A DNA stretch of 64,000 nucleotides from positions 62,001 to 126,000 of the forward strand of contig NZ_NJGV01000001.1 in assembly GCF_002213425.1 (NCBI RefSeq), given 5' to 3'. Every line of letters starts with the position of its first letter. Position 1 is the stretch's first letter. The notes under the pieces are model-generated. The model worked only from the letters and a program-made list of their open reading frames with translations, had not been told where the DNA came from and did not search any database. Origin of the DNA: Herbaspirillum aquaticum (GTDB lineage Bacteria; Pseudomonadota; Gammaproteobacteria; Burkholderiales; Burkholderiaceae_D). The translations under genes and the position numbers were made by a program. This document shows, in pieces, positions 8,067-17,130 of the stretch.

Positions 8067-9462
8067 AACGGATCCAGCCCGGCTGCGGACATTCGACCGC
8101 CGCCGTGCCGCGATGCAAGGCCATGATGGCCTTGACGATGGCCAGCCCCAGGCCGTTGGATTCGGTGAAGGCGCTGCGCGAACGGTCGCCGCGATAGAAA
8201 CGGTCGAACATGCGCGCCATCGCATGGGGCGTGACGCCCTCGCAGCGGTTGTCCACCAGGATGCGGCTGCCGCTGGCGTCGCTCTCGGCCTGGATGCGGA
8301 TGACGCCGTCAGCCTCGCCATAGCGCACGGCATTGATGACCAGGTTGTTCACCGCCCGGCGCCACATGTCGCGGTTGGCGTGGCAAATGCCTTGGGCCTG
8401 GAGTTCGAAGCGCAGGCCGCGTTCGTCGGCGATGCCTTCGAAGTAATCGGTCACCTTGCCCAATTCTTCATGCAGGTCCAGCGCGCTGCATTCCACGGCC
8501 AGCGTGGCATGGTCCGCTTGCGCCAGGAACAGGATGTTCTCGACGATGCGCGAGAGCCGCTGCAATTCCTCTACATTTGATTCGAGCAATTGTTCATATT
8601 CTTCCAGGCTGCGGCGCTGCCCCAGGGCGACCTGGCTCTGGCCCATCAGCACGTTGATGGGCGTGCGGATCTCGTGGGCCAGGTCGCCGGAGAATTGTGC
8701 CAGGTGGTCGTAGCCGGCTTCCAGCCGGTCCAGCATGGCATTGAAGGAGAGCGCCACGCGGCGCAGTTCGGAGGGCATGCCGTCCTGCTCCAGGCGGGTG
8801 GAGAGGCGGTCTGGCGTGATCTGGGCGGCGCGCTGGCTCATCGCTTCCAGCGGCTGCAGCCCGCGCCGCAGCAGCAGGAATCCCAGGACCGAAGTGAGCA
8901 GGATGGCCGCACCGGCCGCACCGGCGATGCGCCAGCGATAGCTGTGCATCATGCGGCTTTCCTGCACCATCACATAGGCGGCCACGATCTCCACGCGGTC
9001 GCCGCCTGCGCCACCCTTGCCCACATCAGCCAGCGCCGAGACCCAGCGCACCTTCACGCCATCCGGGCGAACACTGGTCTGCAGGCTGGCCGAGCTGACC
9101 GGGCGGCCTACCGGCAGCGGAGTCATGTCAGGTGGCTGCAGGTGGTCGGGATTGCTCTGGATGAAGGGAGCTTCACCCTGACGGCGAAAGATGCGCACAT
9201 CCTGTTCATTGCCCATCATGCTTTCGAAGAGGGCCGGACGCTGCTCCATCTGCTCGACGTTGTAGAGGTCGTGCATCAGGTTGCGGAAGTGTTCCACGCG
9301 CCCGATCAGGGCCTGGTCGGCGCGCTGCGAGAGGGCGACCCCGGCCGCCCGATCCAGGTAGAAGCCCAGGCCGGTGACCACCAGCGCAGTCATCAGCGCG
9401 AACAGGGCGGTGACGCGGGAAGTCAGGGTCCAGCCGCGCACGGGTGTGGCAACGGTGTTCAT
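8002..9462 (-). CDS. Sensor histidine kinase, HprS/CusS type
   Basis: A 486-residue membrane kinase. TM1 (about residues 15-38) and TM2 (about 178-200) flank a periplasmic sensor loop; then come HAMP, a HisKA domain with phospho-acceptor His263 in [16 protein letters not shown], and an HATPase with [11 protein letters not shown] (N-box), LVDN and NGLGLAIV (G2). It matches heavy-metal-type sensor kinases (CusS, IrlS, HprS/YedV). The ATG overlaps the regulator stop (ATGA), so the two are translationally coupled. Being divergent from msrP-msrQ favours an HprS role sensing oxidants or HOCl over copper, by analogy with E. coli hprRS-msrPQ; this is inference. The 3' end overlaps the convergent permease gene. 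Confidence 0.88.
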   Translation of the reverse strand: MNTVATPVRGWTLTSRVTALFALMTALVVTGLGFYLDRAAGVALSQRADQALIGRVEHFRNLMHDLYNVEQMEQRPALFESMMGNEQDVRIFRRQGEAPFIQSNPDHLQPPDMTPLPVGRPVSSASLQTSVRPDGVKVRWVSALADVGKGGAGGDRVEIVAAYVMVQESRMMHSYRWRIAGAAGAAILLTSVLGFLLLRRGLQPLEAMSQRAAQITPDRLSTRLEQDGMPSELRRVALSFNAMLDRLEAGYDHLAQFSGDLAHEIRTPINVLMGQSQVALGQRRSLEEYEQLLESNVEELQRLSRIVENILFLAQADHATLAVECSALDLHEELGKVTDYFEGIADERGLRFELQAQGICHANRDMWRRAVNNLVINAVRYGEADGVIRIQAESDASGSRILVDNRCEGVTPHAMARMFDRFYRGDRSRSAFTESNGLGLAIVKAIMALHRGTAAVECPQPGWIRFSLFFPSAATLPVQGPALAPH

Positions 9463-10130
9463 GGGTTTTCCGAGAACATGTAGCCGACGCTGCGTACGGT
9501 GTGGATCAGTTTTTTCTCGAAGGGCGCATCGATCTTGGCGCGCAGGCGCTTGATGGCGACGTCGACCACGTTGGTGTCGCTGTCAAAGTTCATATCCCAG
9601 ATCTGCGAGGCGATCACGGTGCGCGACAGCGCTTCGCCCTGGCGCTTGATGAGCAGGTGCAGCAGCATGAATTCCTTGTTGGTCAGGGCGATATGGATGC
9701 CCTGGCGCGTGACCTTGTGGCGCACGTGGTCCAGCTGCAGGTCGGCGATCTCATAGACCTCAGCCTCGCGCGTGACGCCCCGGCGCAGCAGGGTGCGGAT
9801 GCGCAGCACCAGTTCAGTGAAGGAAAAGGGTTTGACCAGGTAGTCATCCGCCCCCAGCTGCAGGCCGCGGATACGGTCTTCCACCTGGTCCTTGGCGGTC
9901 AGGAAGAGCACCGGCAGGTCGCGCTTGCTGCGCAGCGCGCTCATGACTTGCCAGCCGTCCAGGCCGGGCAGCATCACGTCCAGCACCACCAGGTCGTAAT
10001 CCTGTTCCAGTGCCATGTGCAGGCCGTCACTGCCGGTACGGGCAAGGTCGACGGCATAGCCGGATTCGCGCAAGCCTTTGCGCAGGTAGTCACCGGTCTT
10101 GGGGTCGTCTTCGATTACCAGGATGGCCAT
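9459..10130 (-). CDS. OmpR-family response regulator, HprR/CusR type
   Basis: A 223-residue regulator: a receiver domain with the acidic pair Glu7/Asp8-Asp9, phospho-acceptor Asp51 ([13 protein letters not shown]) and the Lys of DYLVKPF, followed by an OmpR winged helix ending [15 protein letters not shown] start it at 10130 (MAILVIEDD), which is how such regulators normally begin; the open frame reaches 10217, but the extra residues are not domain-like. It is co-transcribed with the kinase. Its likely DNA target, a near-consensus CusR/HprR box, lies at 10248-10263 in the shared promoter with msrP. Confidence 0.9.
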   Translation of the reverse strand: MAILVIEDDPKTGDYLRKGLRESGYAVDLARTGSDGLHMALEQDYDLVVLDVMLPGLDGWQVMSALRSKRDLPVLFLTAKDQVEDRIRGLQLGADDYLVKPFSFTELVLRIRTLLRRGVTREAEVYEIADLQLDHVRHKVTRQGIHIALTNKEFMLLHLLIKRQGEALSRTVIASQIWDMNFDSDTNVVDVAIKRLRAKIDAPFEKKLIHTVRSVGYMFSENP

Positions 10131-10247
10131 GCTGTGGGGAACCGTGTGAGGTGGAATTGACGTGAAGTGCCGCTGCAAAGGCGGCACGGATCGGAGAGAA
10201 TGATCCGGAAAATGCACTCGATTCTAGCAATGGAGGGATTTTTCTTC

Positions 10248-10263
10248 ATGACAAAATTGTCAT
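10248..10263. promoter_or_regulatory. CusR/HprR-type box in the divergent regulator-msrP promoter
   Basis: The sequence is ATGACAA-AA-TTGTCAT. The E. coli CusR/HprR box is AAAATGACAA-N2-TTGTCATTTT, so the complete inner core matches. It lies 117 bp upstream of the regulator start and 109 bp upstream of msrP, well placed to control both. Confidence 0.75.
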
Positions 10264-10372
10264 CAAAATGCCACCCGGGCGTCACCGCGCCGCTTTTACC
10301 ATGGCATCTCATCGGCGAGGTCCAGGCCTTGCCTCCGCTTTGCATCCATTTCCTTTTTTGCCGGAGCGCACC

Positions 10373-11341
10373 ATGCTGATCAAGATTCGTCCCGACCAGA
10401 TTGATATCCCGACCGCCTCCGAGATCACCCCGCGTGATCTCTACCTGTCGCGCCGCAGCTTCATGGCGCGCGTGGCGGCCGGTGCCGCGCTGGCCGGCGG
10501 CATGGGCGCGCTGCCGCAAGCCTTCGCCCAGCAGGGCAGGAAGTTGCCGGCCCAGCTCAATAACGCCTTCGCGGTCATGGACAAGCAGACCGCCTACAAG
10601 GACGCCACCAGCTACAACAACTACTACGAATTCGGTACCGACAAGGCCGATCCGGCCAAGAATGCCGGCACCCTGAAAACCAGCCCCTGGACCATCGACA
10701 TCGAAGGCGAGGTCAAGAAGCCCATGACCCTGGACCTGGATGCCCTGACCAAGCTGGCCCCGCTGGAAGAGCGCATCTACCGCATGCGCTGTGTGGAAGG
10801 CTGGTCGATGGTGATCCCCTGGATTGGCTATTCGCTGTCGGCCCTGATCAAGAAGGCCGAACCCACCGGCAACGCCAAGTATGTCGAATTCGTCACCCTG
10901 GCCGACAAGAAGCAGATGCCGGGCCTGTCCACCCCCATCCTGAACTGGCCGTATCGTGAAGGTTTGCGCATGGACGAAGCCAATCACCCGCTCACCCTGC
11001 TGACCCTGGGCATGTACGGTGAGGTGCTGCCCAACCAGAACGGTGCGCCGGTGCGCATCATCGTGCCCTGGAAGTATGGTTTCAAGTCGGCCAAGTCCAT
11101 CGTCAAGATCCGTTTCGTCAAGGACGAGCCCAAGACCGCCTGGAATCTCTACGCCCCGCAGGAATACGGCTTCTACTCCAACGTCAACCCCAACGTGGAC
11201 CACCCGCGCTGGTCGCAGGCCACCGAGCGCCGCATCGGTGAGGACGGCTTCTTCGCGCCCAAGCGCAAGACGCTGATGTTCAACGGATACAACGACGTGG
11301 CCAGCCTCTATACCGGCATGGACCTGCGCAAGTTCTTCTGA
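10373..11341 (+). CDS. msrP: Periplasmic protein-methionine-sulfoxide reductase, molybdopterin subunit MsrP (YedY)
   Basis: A 322-residue sulfite-oxidase-fold molybdoenzyme that reduces methionine sulfoxide, free of stereochemical preference, in periplasmic proteins. A twin-arginine signal is clear (SRRSFM, Arg27-Arg28, then an Ala-rich h-region ending near AFAQ). Cys140 in [17 protein letters not shown] is the expected molybdenum ligand. The frame is open upstream, but the ATG at 10373, preceded by GGAGC, gives the normal YedY N-terminus. It is followed 14 bp later by its membrane partner msrQ, and is divergent from its probable regulators. Confidence 0.95.
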   Translation: MLIKIRPDQIDIPTASEITPRDLYLSRRSFMARVAAGAALAGGMGALPQAFAQQGRKLPAQLNNAFAVMDKQTAYKDATSYNNYYEFGTDKADPAKNAGTLKTSPWTIDIEGEVKKPMTLDLDALTKLAPLEERIYRMRCVEGWSMVIPWIGYSLSALIKKAEPTGNAKYVEFVTLADKKQMPGLSTPILNWPYREGLRMDEANHPLTLLTLGMYGEVLPNQNGAPVRIIVPWKYGFKSAKSIVKIRFVKDEPKTAWNLYAPQEYGFYSNVNPNVDHPRWSQATERRIGEDGFFAPKRKTLMFNGYNDVASLYTGMDLRKFF

Positions 11342-11355
11342 AGATCGGATCAGGC

Positions 11356-12012
11356 ATGCAGCTCGCTCCGGCCGCCTTGCGCAATCTCAAGCCACGCTCC
11401 GTGACGGGGCTGTGGTGGCTGTTCCTGGTCCTGGCCTTCGTTCCGCTGGTGCGGCTGGTGGTGCTGGGCTTTACCGGCGGGCTGGGAGCCAATCCGCTGG
11501 AGTTCATCACCCACAGCACCGGCGACTGGACCTTGTACCTGTTCTGCATCACCCTGGCGGTCACGCCCCTGCGCAAGATCACCGGGCTGAACTGGCTGGT
11601 GCGCATGCGCCGCATGCTGGGGCTGATGGCCTTTCTCTATCTGTGCCTGCACTTCACGACCTTCGTCTGGTTCGATCACTTCTTCGACCTGGGCGAGATC
11701 TGGAAGGACATCGTCAAGCGGCCCTTCATCACCGTGGGCGTGCTGGCGCTGCTGCTGTCGATCCCGCTGGCCATCACCAGTACCAACGGCATGGTGCGTC
11801 GCCTGGGCGGCAAGCGCTGGCAGGCGCTGCACCGGCTGGTCTATGTGATCGTGCCGCTGGGCGTGCTGCACTACTGGTGGGACAAGGCCGGCAAGAACCT
11901 GATCGCCCAGCCCCTGCTGTTTGCCGTGCTGGTCGGGGTGATGCTCGCTGTGCGCCTGCTGTGGCGGCGCAGCGGCGCATCGAGCACGGCGGGAAAGCCC
12001 GTGCGACGCTGA
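11356..12012 (+). CDS. msrQ: Haem-binding membrane subunit MsrQ (YedZ)
   Basis: A 218-residue inner-membrane b-type cytochrome of the ferric-reductase-like family that passes quinol-derived electrons to MsrP. About six hydrophobic helices are present; the His-bearing segments MRRMLGLMAFLYLCLHF, WQALHRLVYVIV and LGVLHYWW carry the probable haem ligands. The sequence TGDWTLYLFCITLAVTPLRK is typical of the family. The gene is 14 bp after msrP and surely co-transcribed; its own ribosome site is weak. Confidence 0.94.
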   Translation: MQLAPAALRNLKPRSVTGLWWLFLVLAFVPLVRLVVLGFTGGLGANPLEFITHSTGDWTLYLFCITLAVTPLRKITGLNWLVRMRRMLGLMAFLYLCLHFTTFVWFDHFFDLGEIWKDIVKRPFITVGVLALLLSIPLAITSTNGMVRRLGGKRWQALHRLVYVIVPLGVLHYWWDKAGKNLIAQPLLFAVLVGVMLAVRLLWRRSGASSTAGKPVRR

Positions 12013-12089
12013 ATGCTTCACATCCTGTACGTTTGAACTGATCGTTCTCACCGATTTTCTGATTTTTTCCTGCCTTGTCGGAGCCTGCC

Positions 12090-12788
12090 ATGTCCCTGTT
12101 CAAACCTGCCGTCCTGGCCTCAGCGGCCAGCCTTTGCCTGGCGCTGGCCTGTGCATCCACCTTCGCTGCCGAAGCGGCGGTCGCCGTGCCCGCGCCGAGC
12201 GGCAAGGCGGTGCTGGCCTCCACTGCCAACATGGCCACCGTGGTCCTCGCCGGTGGCTGCTTCTGGGGTGTGCAGGGGGTGTTCCAGCATACCCAGGGCG
12301 TGTTGCAGGCGGTCTCCGGCTATGCCGGCGGCAAGGCCGATTCGGCTACCTATTCCATGGTCAGTTCCGGGACCACCGGCCACGCTGAAGCGGTGCAGGT
12401 GACCTACGATCCGCGCAAGATCTCGTACGGCCAGATCCTGCAGATCTATTTTTCGGTGGCGCATGACCCGACCCAGCTCAATCGCCAGGGCCCGGACCAT
12501 GGCACGCAATACCGTTCGGCCATCTTCACCGCCAGCGACGAACAGGCCCAGGCCACCCGGGCCTACATCGCCCAGATCAATGCCGCCAAGGTCTTCAGCG
12601 CCCCCATCGTGACCCAGGTGACGCCGCTGCAAGGCTTCTACCGGGCCGAGGATTACCATCAGGACTACGCTACCCTGCATCCGAACCAGCCCTACATCGC
12701 CTACAACGACCTGCCCAAGATCAGCAACCTGCAGAAGATGTACCCGGCCATCTATCGCGCCGATCCGGTGCTGGTGTTCAAGCGCTGA
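12090..12788 (+). CDS. msrA: Peptide methionine sulfoxide reductase MsrA with N-terminal signal peptide
   Basis: A 232-residue MsrA: GGCFWG with catalytic Cys57, GYAGG, GHAEAVQVTYDP and DHGTQYRSAIF are all present. MsrA reduces the S-epimer of methionine sulfoxide. Unusually it starts with a signal-peptide-like stretch (Lys5, then a hydrophobic run at about residues 7-26 and an A-X-A type site near TFAAEA), so it should act in the periplasm; the core begins only near residue 48. A lipobox reading around Cys21 is weak. It follows msrPQ by 77 bp on the same strand, fitting an envelope repair module. The ATG at 12090 follows GGAGC; an upstream TTG at 12075 is less likely. Confidence 0.93.
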   Translation: MSLFKPAVLASAASLCLALACASTFAAEAAVAVPAPSGKAVLASTANMATVVLAGGCFWGVQGVFQHTQGVLQAVSGYAGGKADSATYSMVSSGTTGHAEAVQVTYDPRKISYGQILQIYFSVAHDPTQLNRQGPDHGTQYRSAIFTASDEQAQATRAYIAQINAAKVFSAPIVTQVTPLQGFYRAEDYHQDYATLHPNQPYIAYNDLPKISNLQKMYPAIYRADPVLVFKR

Positions 12789-12803
12789 CGCAGTGCCCCG
12801 GCA

Positions 12804-12836
12804 GGGATGAGACAATAGGCGGGTTTGTCTCATCCC
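12804..12836. promoter_or_regulatory. 12-bp inverted repeat just before the TPR-glycosyltransferase start
   Basis: GGGATGAGACAA (12804-12815), a 9-nt loop and the exact reverse complement (12825-12836) end 7 bases before the next ATG. In RNA this hairpin would cover the ribosome site of the downstream gene; there is no T-tract, so it is not a standard terminator. It could also be a DNA operator. Confidence 0.5.
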
Positions 12837-12843
12837 GCCCGCC

Positions 12844-14556
12844 ATGAACGCCACTGACACCCTGCGCCTCGCGCTCGACCATTTCCATCAGGATGACTAC
12901 GCCGCCGCCGAGCAATTGCTCTTCGGCCTGCTGGAGACCCATCCGCGCCACAAGGATGCGCTGCAGCTGCTGGGCAGCGTGGCGGCCGCGCAAGGACGTT
13001 TCGAGGAAGCAGCCCTGGCCTGGCAGCAGGCCTTGCCACTGGTCGACCCCCACAGCGACGAAGCCCTGGCCCTGCGCTATCGCTTGGGCCGCGCCTTCTA
13101 CGAGCAGGGGCGACATGAAGACAGCTTCCTGCTCTATCGCGACCTGATCGAAGCAGGGCATGAGCGCCCCGAATTCTTCGTCGCTGCCGCTGCCGCCTTG
13201 CAGGGCCTGTCGCCTTCCGGGAAGAACGATGGGCAGGCGCTGGCCTTGCTGGAGGAGGCACTGCGGCGCAATCCCGATGTTCCCGATACCTGGCACCGCA
13301 AGGCTCGGCTGCATGAGCGCGCCGGCCAGTGGGAAGCCGCCCGCGAATGCCTGCGCCAGGTGCTGCTGCGCTTCGACCAGCGGGCGCAATACTGGCTGGA
13401 TGCTGGGCTGATCGAACATGCCATGGGGGAATACGAGGAAGCGCTGCGCTACTACGACCGCGCCCTCATCCTCGATCCCGACCTGGTGGATGCCCACGTC
13501 AGCCGCGGCACTACGCTGGCGCGCCTGCGCGACCACGAGGAAGCCATCGACAGCTTCCGCCGCGCCCTGCGCATGGACGCCGGCGACGCCGATGCCCACG
13601 TCAACCTGGCGCTGTCACTGCTGGCGCTCGGCCAGCTGGAAGAAGCCTGGCCGCTCTACGAATGGCGCTGGGAAGGACGCGGTGCCGATCCTTATCGCCA
13701 TGCCGCCATCCCGCCCTGGAACGGCGGCAGCTCGCTGTCCGGCAAACGCATCCTGCTGTGGGCCGAACAGGGGCAGGGCGATACCATCCAGTTCAGTCGC
13801 TATGTGCTGCAGATGGTGGAGGCGGGGGCCGAGGTGGTGTTCGAGGTTCCGGAAAGTTTGTTCACCTTGATGCAGGGCTTGCCAGTGGCCGGGCGCATTC
13901 AACTGGTGGCCACCGGGGCGGTCTTGCCCGAAGTCGACTATCAACTGCCGCTGATGAGCCTGCCGCTGGTGTGCAATACGGCGATGGACAAGATCCCGGC
14001 ACCGGTACCCTACCTGAACGTTCATACCGACCTGAAGCGGCAGTGGGAGCGGCGCCTCGATGCGATTGCACCGCGCGCGGCGGCGCAGGTGCGCGTGGGC
14101 ATCATCTGCTCCGGCAACCCCGGAAACGTCAACGATGCGCGCCGGTCCATCGCGCTGGAGCGCTTTGCTGAACTGGCGAAGGCGCGTGAGGAGGTGTCCT
14201 TCTTCATCATCCAGCCCGATCTGCGCCCGGCCGATGCGCAATGGCTGCAGCAGGCCGGACCGCAGTGGCATGCCGTCGGGGAGGGCATTGGCGATTTCGC
14301 CGATACGGCCGCAGCGCTGTCCTGCATGGACCTGGTCATCAGCGTCGATACGGCGGCGGCCCACCTGGCCGGCGCGCTCGGCCTGCCCGTCTGGATCGCC
14401 TTGCCCCATGCGCCGGACTGGCGCTGGTTCCTGCAGCGCCACGACTCGCCCTGGTATCCGACTGCACGGCTGTTCCGCCAGCAGCGGGCGGGCGACTGGG
14501 GCGAGGTCATCACCACCCTGCGCGCCGCCCTGGTGGTAGCGGCGTTTTCTTCCTGA
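12844..14556 (+). CDS. TPR-repeat protein with C-terminal GT9-like glycosyltransferase domain
   Basis: A 570-residue protein. Residues about 1-295 are tandem tetratricopeptide repeats (for example EALRYYDRALILDPDLVDAH and EAIDSFRRALRMDAGDADAH). The C-terminal part resembles heptosyltransferase/GT9-like domains, with GKRILLWAEQGQGDTIQFSRY (nucleotide-sugar fold start) and the ISVDTAAAHLAGALGLPVWIALP motif. Such proteins are usually soluble and are suspected of glycosylating proteins or surface glycans; donor and acceptor are unknown. It lies directly upstream of the type I secretion locus, so its substrate could be the secreted surface protein, but that is inference. The start ATG at 12844 is overlapped by a leader hairpin. 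Confidence 0.8.
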   Translation: MNATDTLRLALDHFHQDDYAAAEQLLFGLLETHPRHKDALQLLGSVAAAQGRFEEAALAWQQALPLVDPHSDEALALRYRLGRAFYEQGRHEDSFLLYRDLIEAGHERPEFFVAAAAALQGLSPSGKNDGQALALLEEALRRNPDVPDTWHRKARLHERAGQWEAARECLRQVLLRFDQRAQYWLDAGLIEHAMGEYEEALRYYDRALILDPDLVDAHVSRGTTLARLRDHEEAIDSFRRALRMDAGDADAHVNLALSLLALGQLEEAWPLYEWRWEGRGADPYRHAAIPPWNGGSSLSGKRILLWAEQGQGDTIQFSRYVLQMVEAGAEVVFEVPESLFTLMQGLPVAGRIQLVATGAVLPEVDYQLPLMSLPLVCNTAMDKIPAPVPYLNVHTDLKRQWERRLDAIAPRAAAQVRVGIICSGNPGNVNDARRSIALERFAELAKAREEVSFFIIQPDLRPADAQWLQQAGPQWHAVGEGIGDFADTAAALSCMDLVISVDTAAAHLAGALGLPVWIALPHAPDWRWFLQRHDSPWYPTARLFRQQRAGDWGEVITTLRAALVVAAFSS

Positions 14557-14585
14557 GGGGCAGCGCACCCGCCGCCGCCCTGCCG

Positions 14586-14622
14586 GCTGCAGACGTTCTT
14601 GGCAGGGTCTGCAGCTGTTCTT
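14586..14622 (+). terminator. Probable terminator after the TPR-glycosyltransferase gene
   Basis: GCTGCAGAC (14586-14594), a 12-nt loop, its exact complement at 14607-14615, then a T-rich run. The rest of the 330-bp gap (14557-14886) holds a small hairpin CTCGAA-TTTC-TTCGAG at 14643-14658, an AT-rich stretch at 14684-14693 (GGACAATTAA) and presumably the tolC-like promoter; no gene is visible. Confidence 0.7.
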
Positions 14623-14886
14623 TATTAATCTTTGTAGCAATTCTCGAATTTCTTCGAGGGTATATGAAGATTTCCGCACCAAGGGACAATTAATTCCCTG
14701 GTGTCCTTTCCGCGATCATCCAAGCCAATTCTCGTCTCCCGTCATCGCAGCTGGCCCGCTGTGCTGCCGCCTTTGCGGCTGCTGTCCGGCCAGTGTGCAG
14801 TTGTGTGAAGCCCGGCGCCCGGCGCCGTCTTCCCGCCTGCCGCGAGACCTTCCCCCTGGGCGAGATCCAACCTGAAATGAGCGCAG

Positions 14887-16212
14887 ATGAACCACATTCC
14901 TTCCCCCGGCCGCGCGCGCGTCCCGCTGTCTTCCCCGATCCTGCCGTATCAGCGCTGGCGTAGCCGGCTGCTTGCGGTGATGGCGGCTTCCCTGGGGGTG
15001 CTGAGCCTGCCGGCCGGTGCCGTGACCCTGGGCGAGCTGGTCAAGCAGGCCGCCTTCAACAACCCTTCTGCGGTTGCACGTCAACGCGCCGTCGACGCCG
15101 CCGCCGAGGGCATCTCGTCGGCCCGGTGGCAATTCTTCCCCACGCCATCGATGTCGGTCGAACGCGCGGGCGTGACCAGTTCGCGCGACATTTCTTACAG
15201 CGGCGACGACACCGTGCTCACCCTGCGCTTGCAGCAGACCCTGTGGTCAGGCGGCCGGCTGACGGCCCAGCTGGAACAGGCCGGGTTCAACCACGAGTCT
15301 GCCGAGGAAGCCCTGCGTGAACAGCGCTTCCGCCTGGCCGAGCAGGTCATTTCGCAATACAGCCTGTGGGTACGTTCGGACCTGGCCACGGAAGCCAACC
15401 AGAAGAACCTGAAGGCGCTGGAAGACTTCCTCGCACAGAGCCAGCGCCGCGAGAAGGAGGGCGCTGCGGCGCGGGTCGACGTGACCCTGGTGCGGGGCCG
15501 CCGCGACCAGGCCCAGACCGATCTGCTGGCCTCCAAGGCCAGCCGCCAGTCGGCGCGACTGCAGCTGGAACAGCTGGTGGGCCTGCCCCTGAGTGATGAA
15601 GAACTGCGCGCCGATGTGAACCGGATGAAAGTCAATGACGACCTCCCCGCGCTGACCGACAGCATGCTTCAGAGCAGCCCGTTGCTCAAGCGCCTGCGGG
15701 CCGATGCCAAGGTGCAGGAGGCAGCCATCCAGATCCGCAGCGCCTCCTACTGGCCGGAAGTCTATGCCCGCCTGGAGCACCAGCGCGGCAATTTCAGCGT
15801 GCCCCACACACCCAACGCCAACCGCGCCTTCATCGGCATGCAGATGCAGCTGGGCGCCGGGCTTTCGCTGGGTTCCGAGGTCTCCGCTGCCAAGGGACGC
15901 TATCAAGCAGCCTTGCTGGCGGTGGATGCCGCGCGGCTGGAGCTGATCTCGCAGATCGCTGCGACCTACACCGAATACCAGCAGGCCGAGGCGCGTTCGC
16001 GCAACCTGGAAGAGGTCAGCCTGTCGGCCGACGAGGTGCTGGCGTCTTATACGCGCCAGTATCTCTCCGGCCGGCGCTCCTGGCTGGACGTCATGAATGC
16101 CGTGCGCGAAGTGGTGCAGACCGAACTGCAGAAGGCCGACGTCACCGCCATGATCATCGCCGACGGCCGCAAGCTGCAACTATGGGCTTACGGGCTGGAC
16201 CAGGTGCGCTGA
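14887..16212 (+). CDS. TolC-family outer-membrane channel of the type I secretion locus
   Basis: A 441-residue outer-membrane efflux protein of the TolC/LapE class. A basic N-terminus and hydrophobic stretch (about residues 26-45, ending SLPAGA) form the signal peptide. Two related halves rich in long helices follow, with the typical LQQTLWSGGRLTAQLEQA and LRLEQ-like segments and a conserved second-half repeat (GLSLGSEVSAAKGRYQAALLAVDAARLELISQI region). It should form the trimeric exit duct for the ABC/HlyD pair at 18-21 kb. An EAL gene follows 60 bp downstream, so the two may be co-transcribed. Confidence 0.88.
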   Translation: MNHIPSPGRARVPLSSPILPYQRWRSRLLAVMAASLGVLSLPAGAVTLGELVKQAAFNNPSAVARQRAVDAAAEGISSARWQFFPTPSMSVERAGVTSSRDISYSGDDTVLTLRLQQTLWSGGRLTAQLEQAGFNHESAEEALREQRFRLAEQVISQYSLWVRSDLATEANQKNLKALEDFLAQSQRREKEGAAARVDVTLVRGRRDQAQTDLLASKASRQSARLQLEQLVGLPLSDEELRADVNRMKVNDDLPALTDSMLQSSPLLKRLRADAKVQEAAIQIRSASYWPEVYARLEHQRGNFSVPHTPNANRAFIGMQMQLGAGLSLGSEVSAAKGRYQAALLAVDAARLELISQIAATYTEYQQAEARSRNLEEVSLSADEVLASYTRQYLSGRRSWLDVMNAVREVVQTELQKADVTAMIIADGRKLQLWAYGLDQVR

Positions 16213-16272
16213 GGCGATCCTGACCAGGGGGAAGGGTGCCACCGCGGGCGCCCTCATGTCGCTGTGGCGAGA

Positions 16273-17130
16273 ATGAACATGAACAAAAAAGCGCATTTCA
16301 AGCGCGCCATCCAGCGCAATGAATTCATCGTCGTCTATCAGCCCATCGTGGCGCTGGCCGATGGCAGCTGCACGGGGGCCGAGGTGCTGGTCCGCTGGCA
16401 GCGCGAAGATGGTGCGCTGCTGGGGCCGGACCGTTTCTTGCCGGATGCCCAGCGTCATGGCTACCTGGCGGCCATCACCGACCTGGTGCTGGCGCAGACC
16501 CTCGCCGACATGGCGCCGATCCTGCGCAGCCATCCTGGGCTGCATGTGGCGGTGAATATCCCGGCGCAGGACATCAACAGCGGACGCATCCTGAAGGTGA
16601 TCGAGCACCACCTGGCCGGGGCCAGCGTCGCGCCGCGCCAGCTCTGGCTGGAAATCACCGAGGGCAGCAGCATGGAGACCGCCGCCTGCAGAAGCGTCAT
16701 GGAACAGTTGCGGCGCAACGGACATCTGCTCGCCCTGGATGATTTCGGCACGGGATATTCCTCCCTGCGCTACCTGCACGAATTGCCCTGCGACGTCCTC
16801 AAGCTGGATCGTTCCTTTGTGACCAGCATCGGTACCGAACTGCCACCGCATCCGGTGCTCGGCTGCATCATCGACCTGGCGCGCAAGCTCAAGCTGAAGA
16901 TCGTGGCAGAAGGAGTGGAAACGGCGGCGCAGGCGCGCTATCTGGAAAAGCAAGCCGTCGACTACGCCCAGGGATGGCACTACGCGCGGCCCATGCTGGC
17001 AGCCGAATTTGCCCGTCATTGCGGGATCCACGCTTTGCTGTCTTCAGCTCCTGCGGCGCCGGCGGTGCAGGGTGGGCCGCTGTCGGTCCTGGCGCTGGAC
17101 CCGTTGGCGGCCCCTGTCTCAGCAGACTGA
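16273..17130 (+). CDS. EAL-domain cyclic-di-GMP phosphodiesterase
   Basis: A 285-residue stand-alone EAL domain. All main catalytic motifs are seen: the EAL variant EVL (Glu37 in GAEVLVRW), the Asn in VNIP, the Glu in LEITE, DDFGTGYSSLRYL, the Lys in LKLDRSF, AEGVET and QGWHYARPM. It is therefore probably an active c-di-GMP hydrolase. There is no sensor or membrane segment, and the C-terminal 40 residues are Ala/Pro-rich. The ATG at 16273 follows a GGCGAGA site; GTG at 16264 and ATG at 16279 are alternatives. It sits between the TolC-like gene and the ABC transporter operon, which suggests local c-di-GMP control of the secreted surface protein. Confidence 0.88.
   Translation: MNMNKKAHFKRAIQRNEFIVVYQPIVALADGSCTGAEVLVRWQREDGALLGPDRFLPDAQRHGYLAAITDLVLAQTLADMAPILRSHPGLHVAVNIPAQDINSGRILKVIEHHLAGASVAPRQLWLEITEGSSMETAACRSVMEQLRRNGHLLALDDFGTGYSSLRYLHELPCDVLKLDRSFVTSIGTELPPHPVLGCIIDLARKLKLKIVAEGVETAAQARYLEKQAVDYAQGWHYARPMLAAEFARHCGIHALLSSAPAAPAVQGGPLSVLALDPLAAPVSAD

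Noticed and set aside
16273-17130. LapD-type c-di-GMP receptor
   Set aside because: It lacks transmembrane, periplasmic, HAMP and GGDEF parts, and its EAL motifs are intact.
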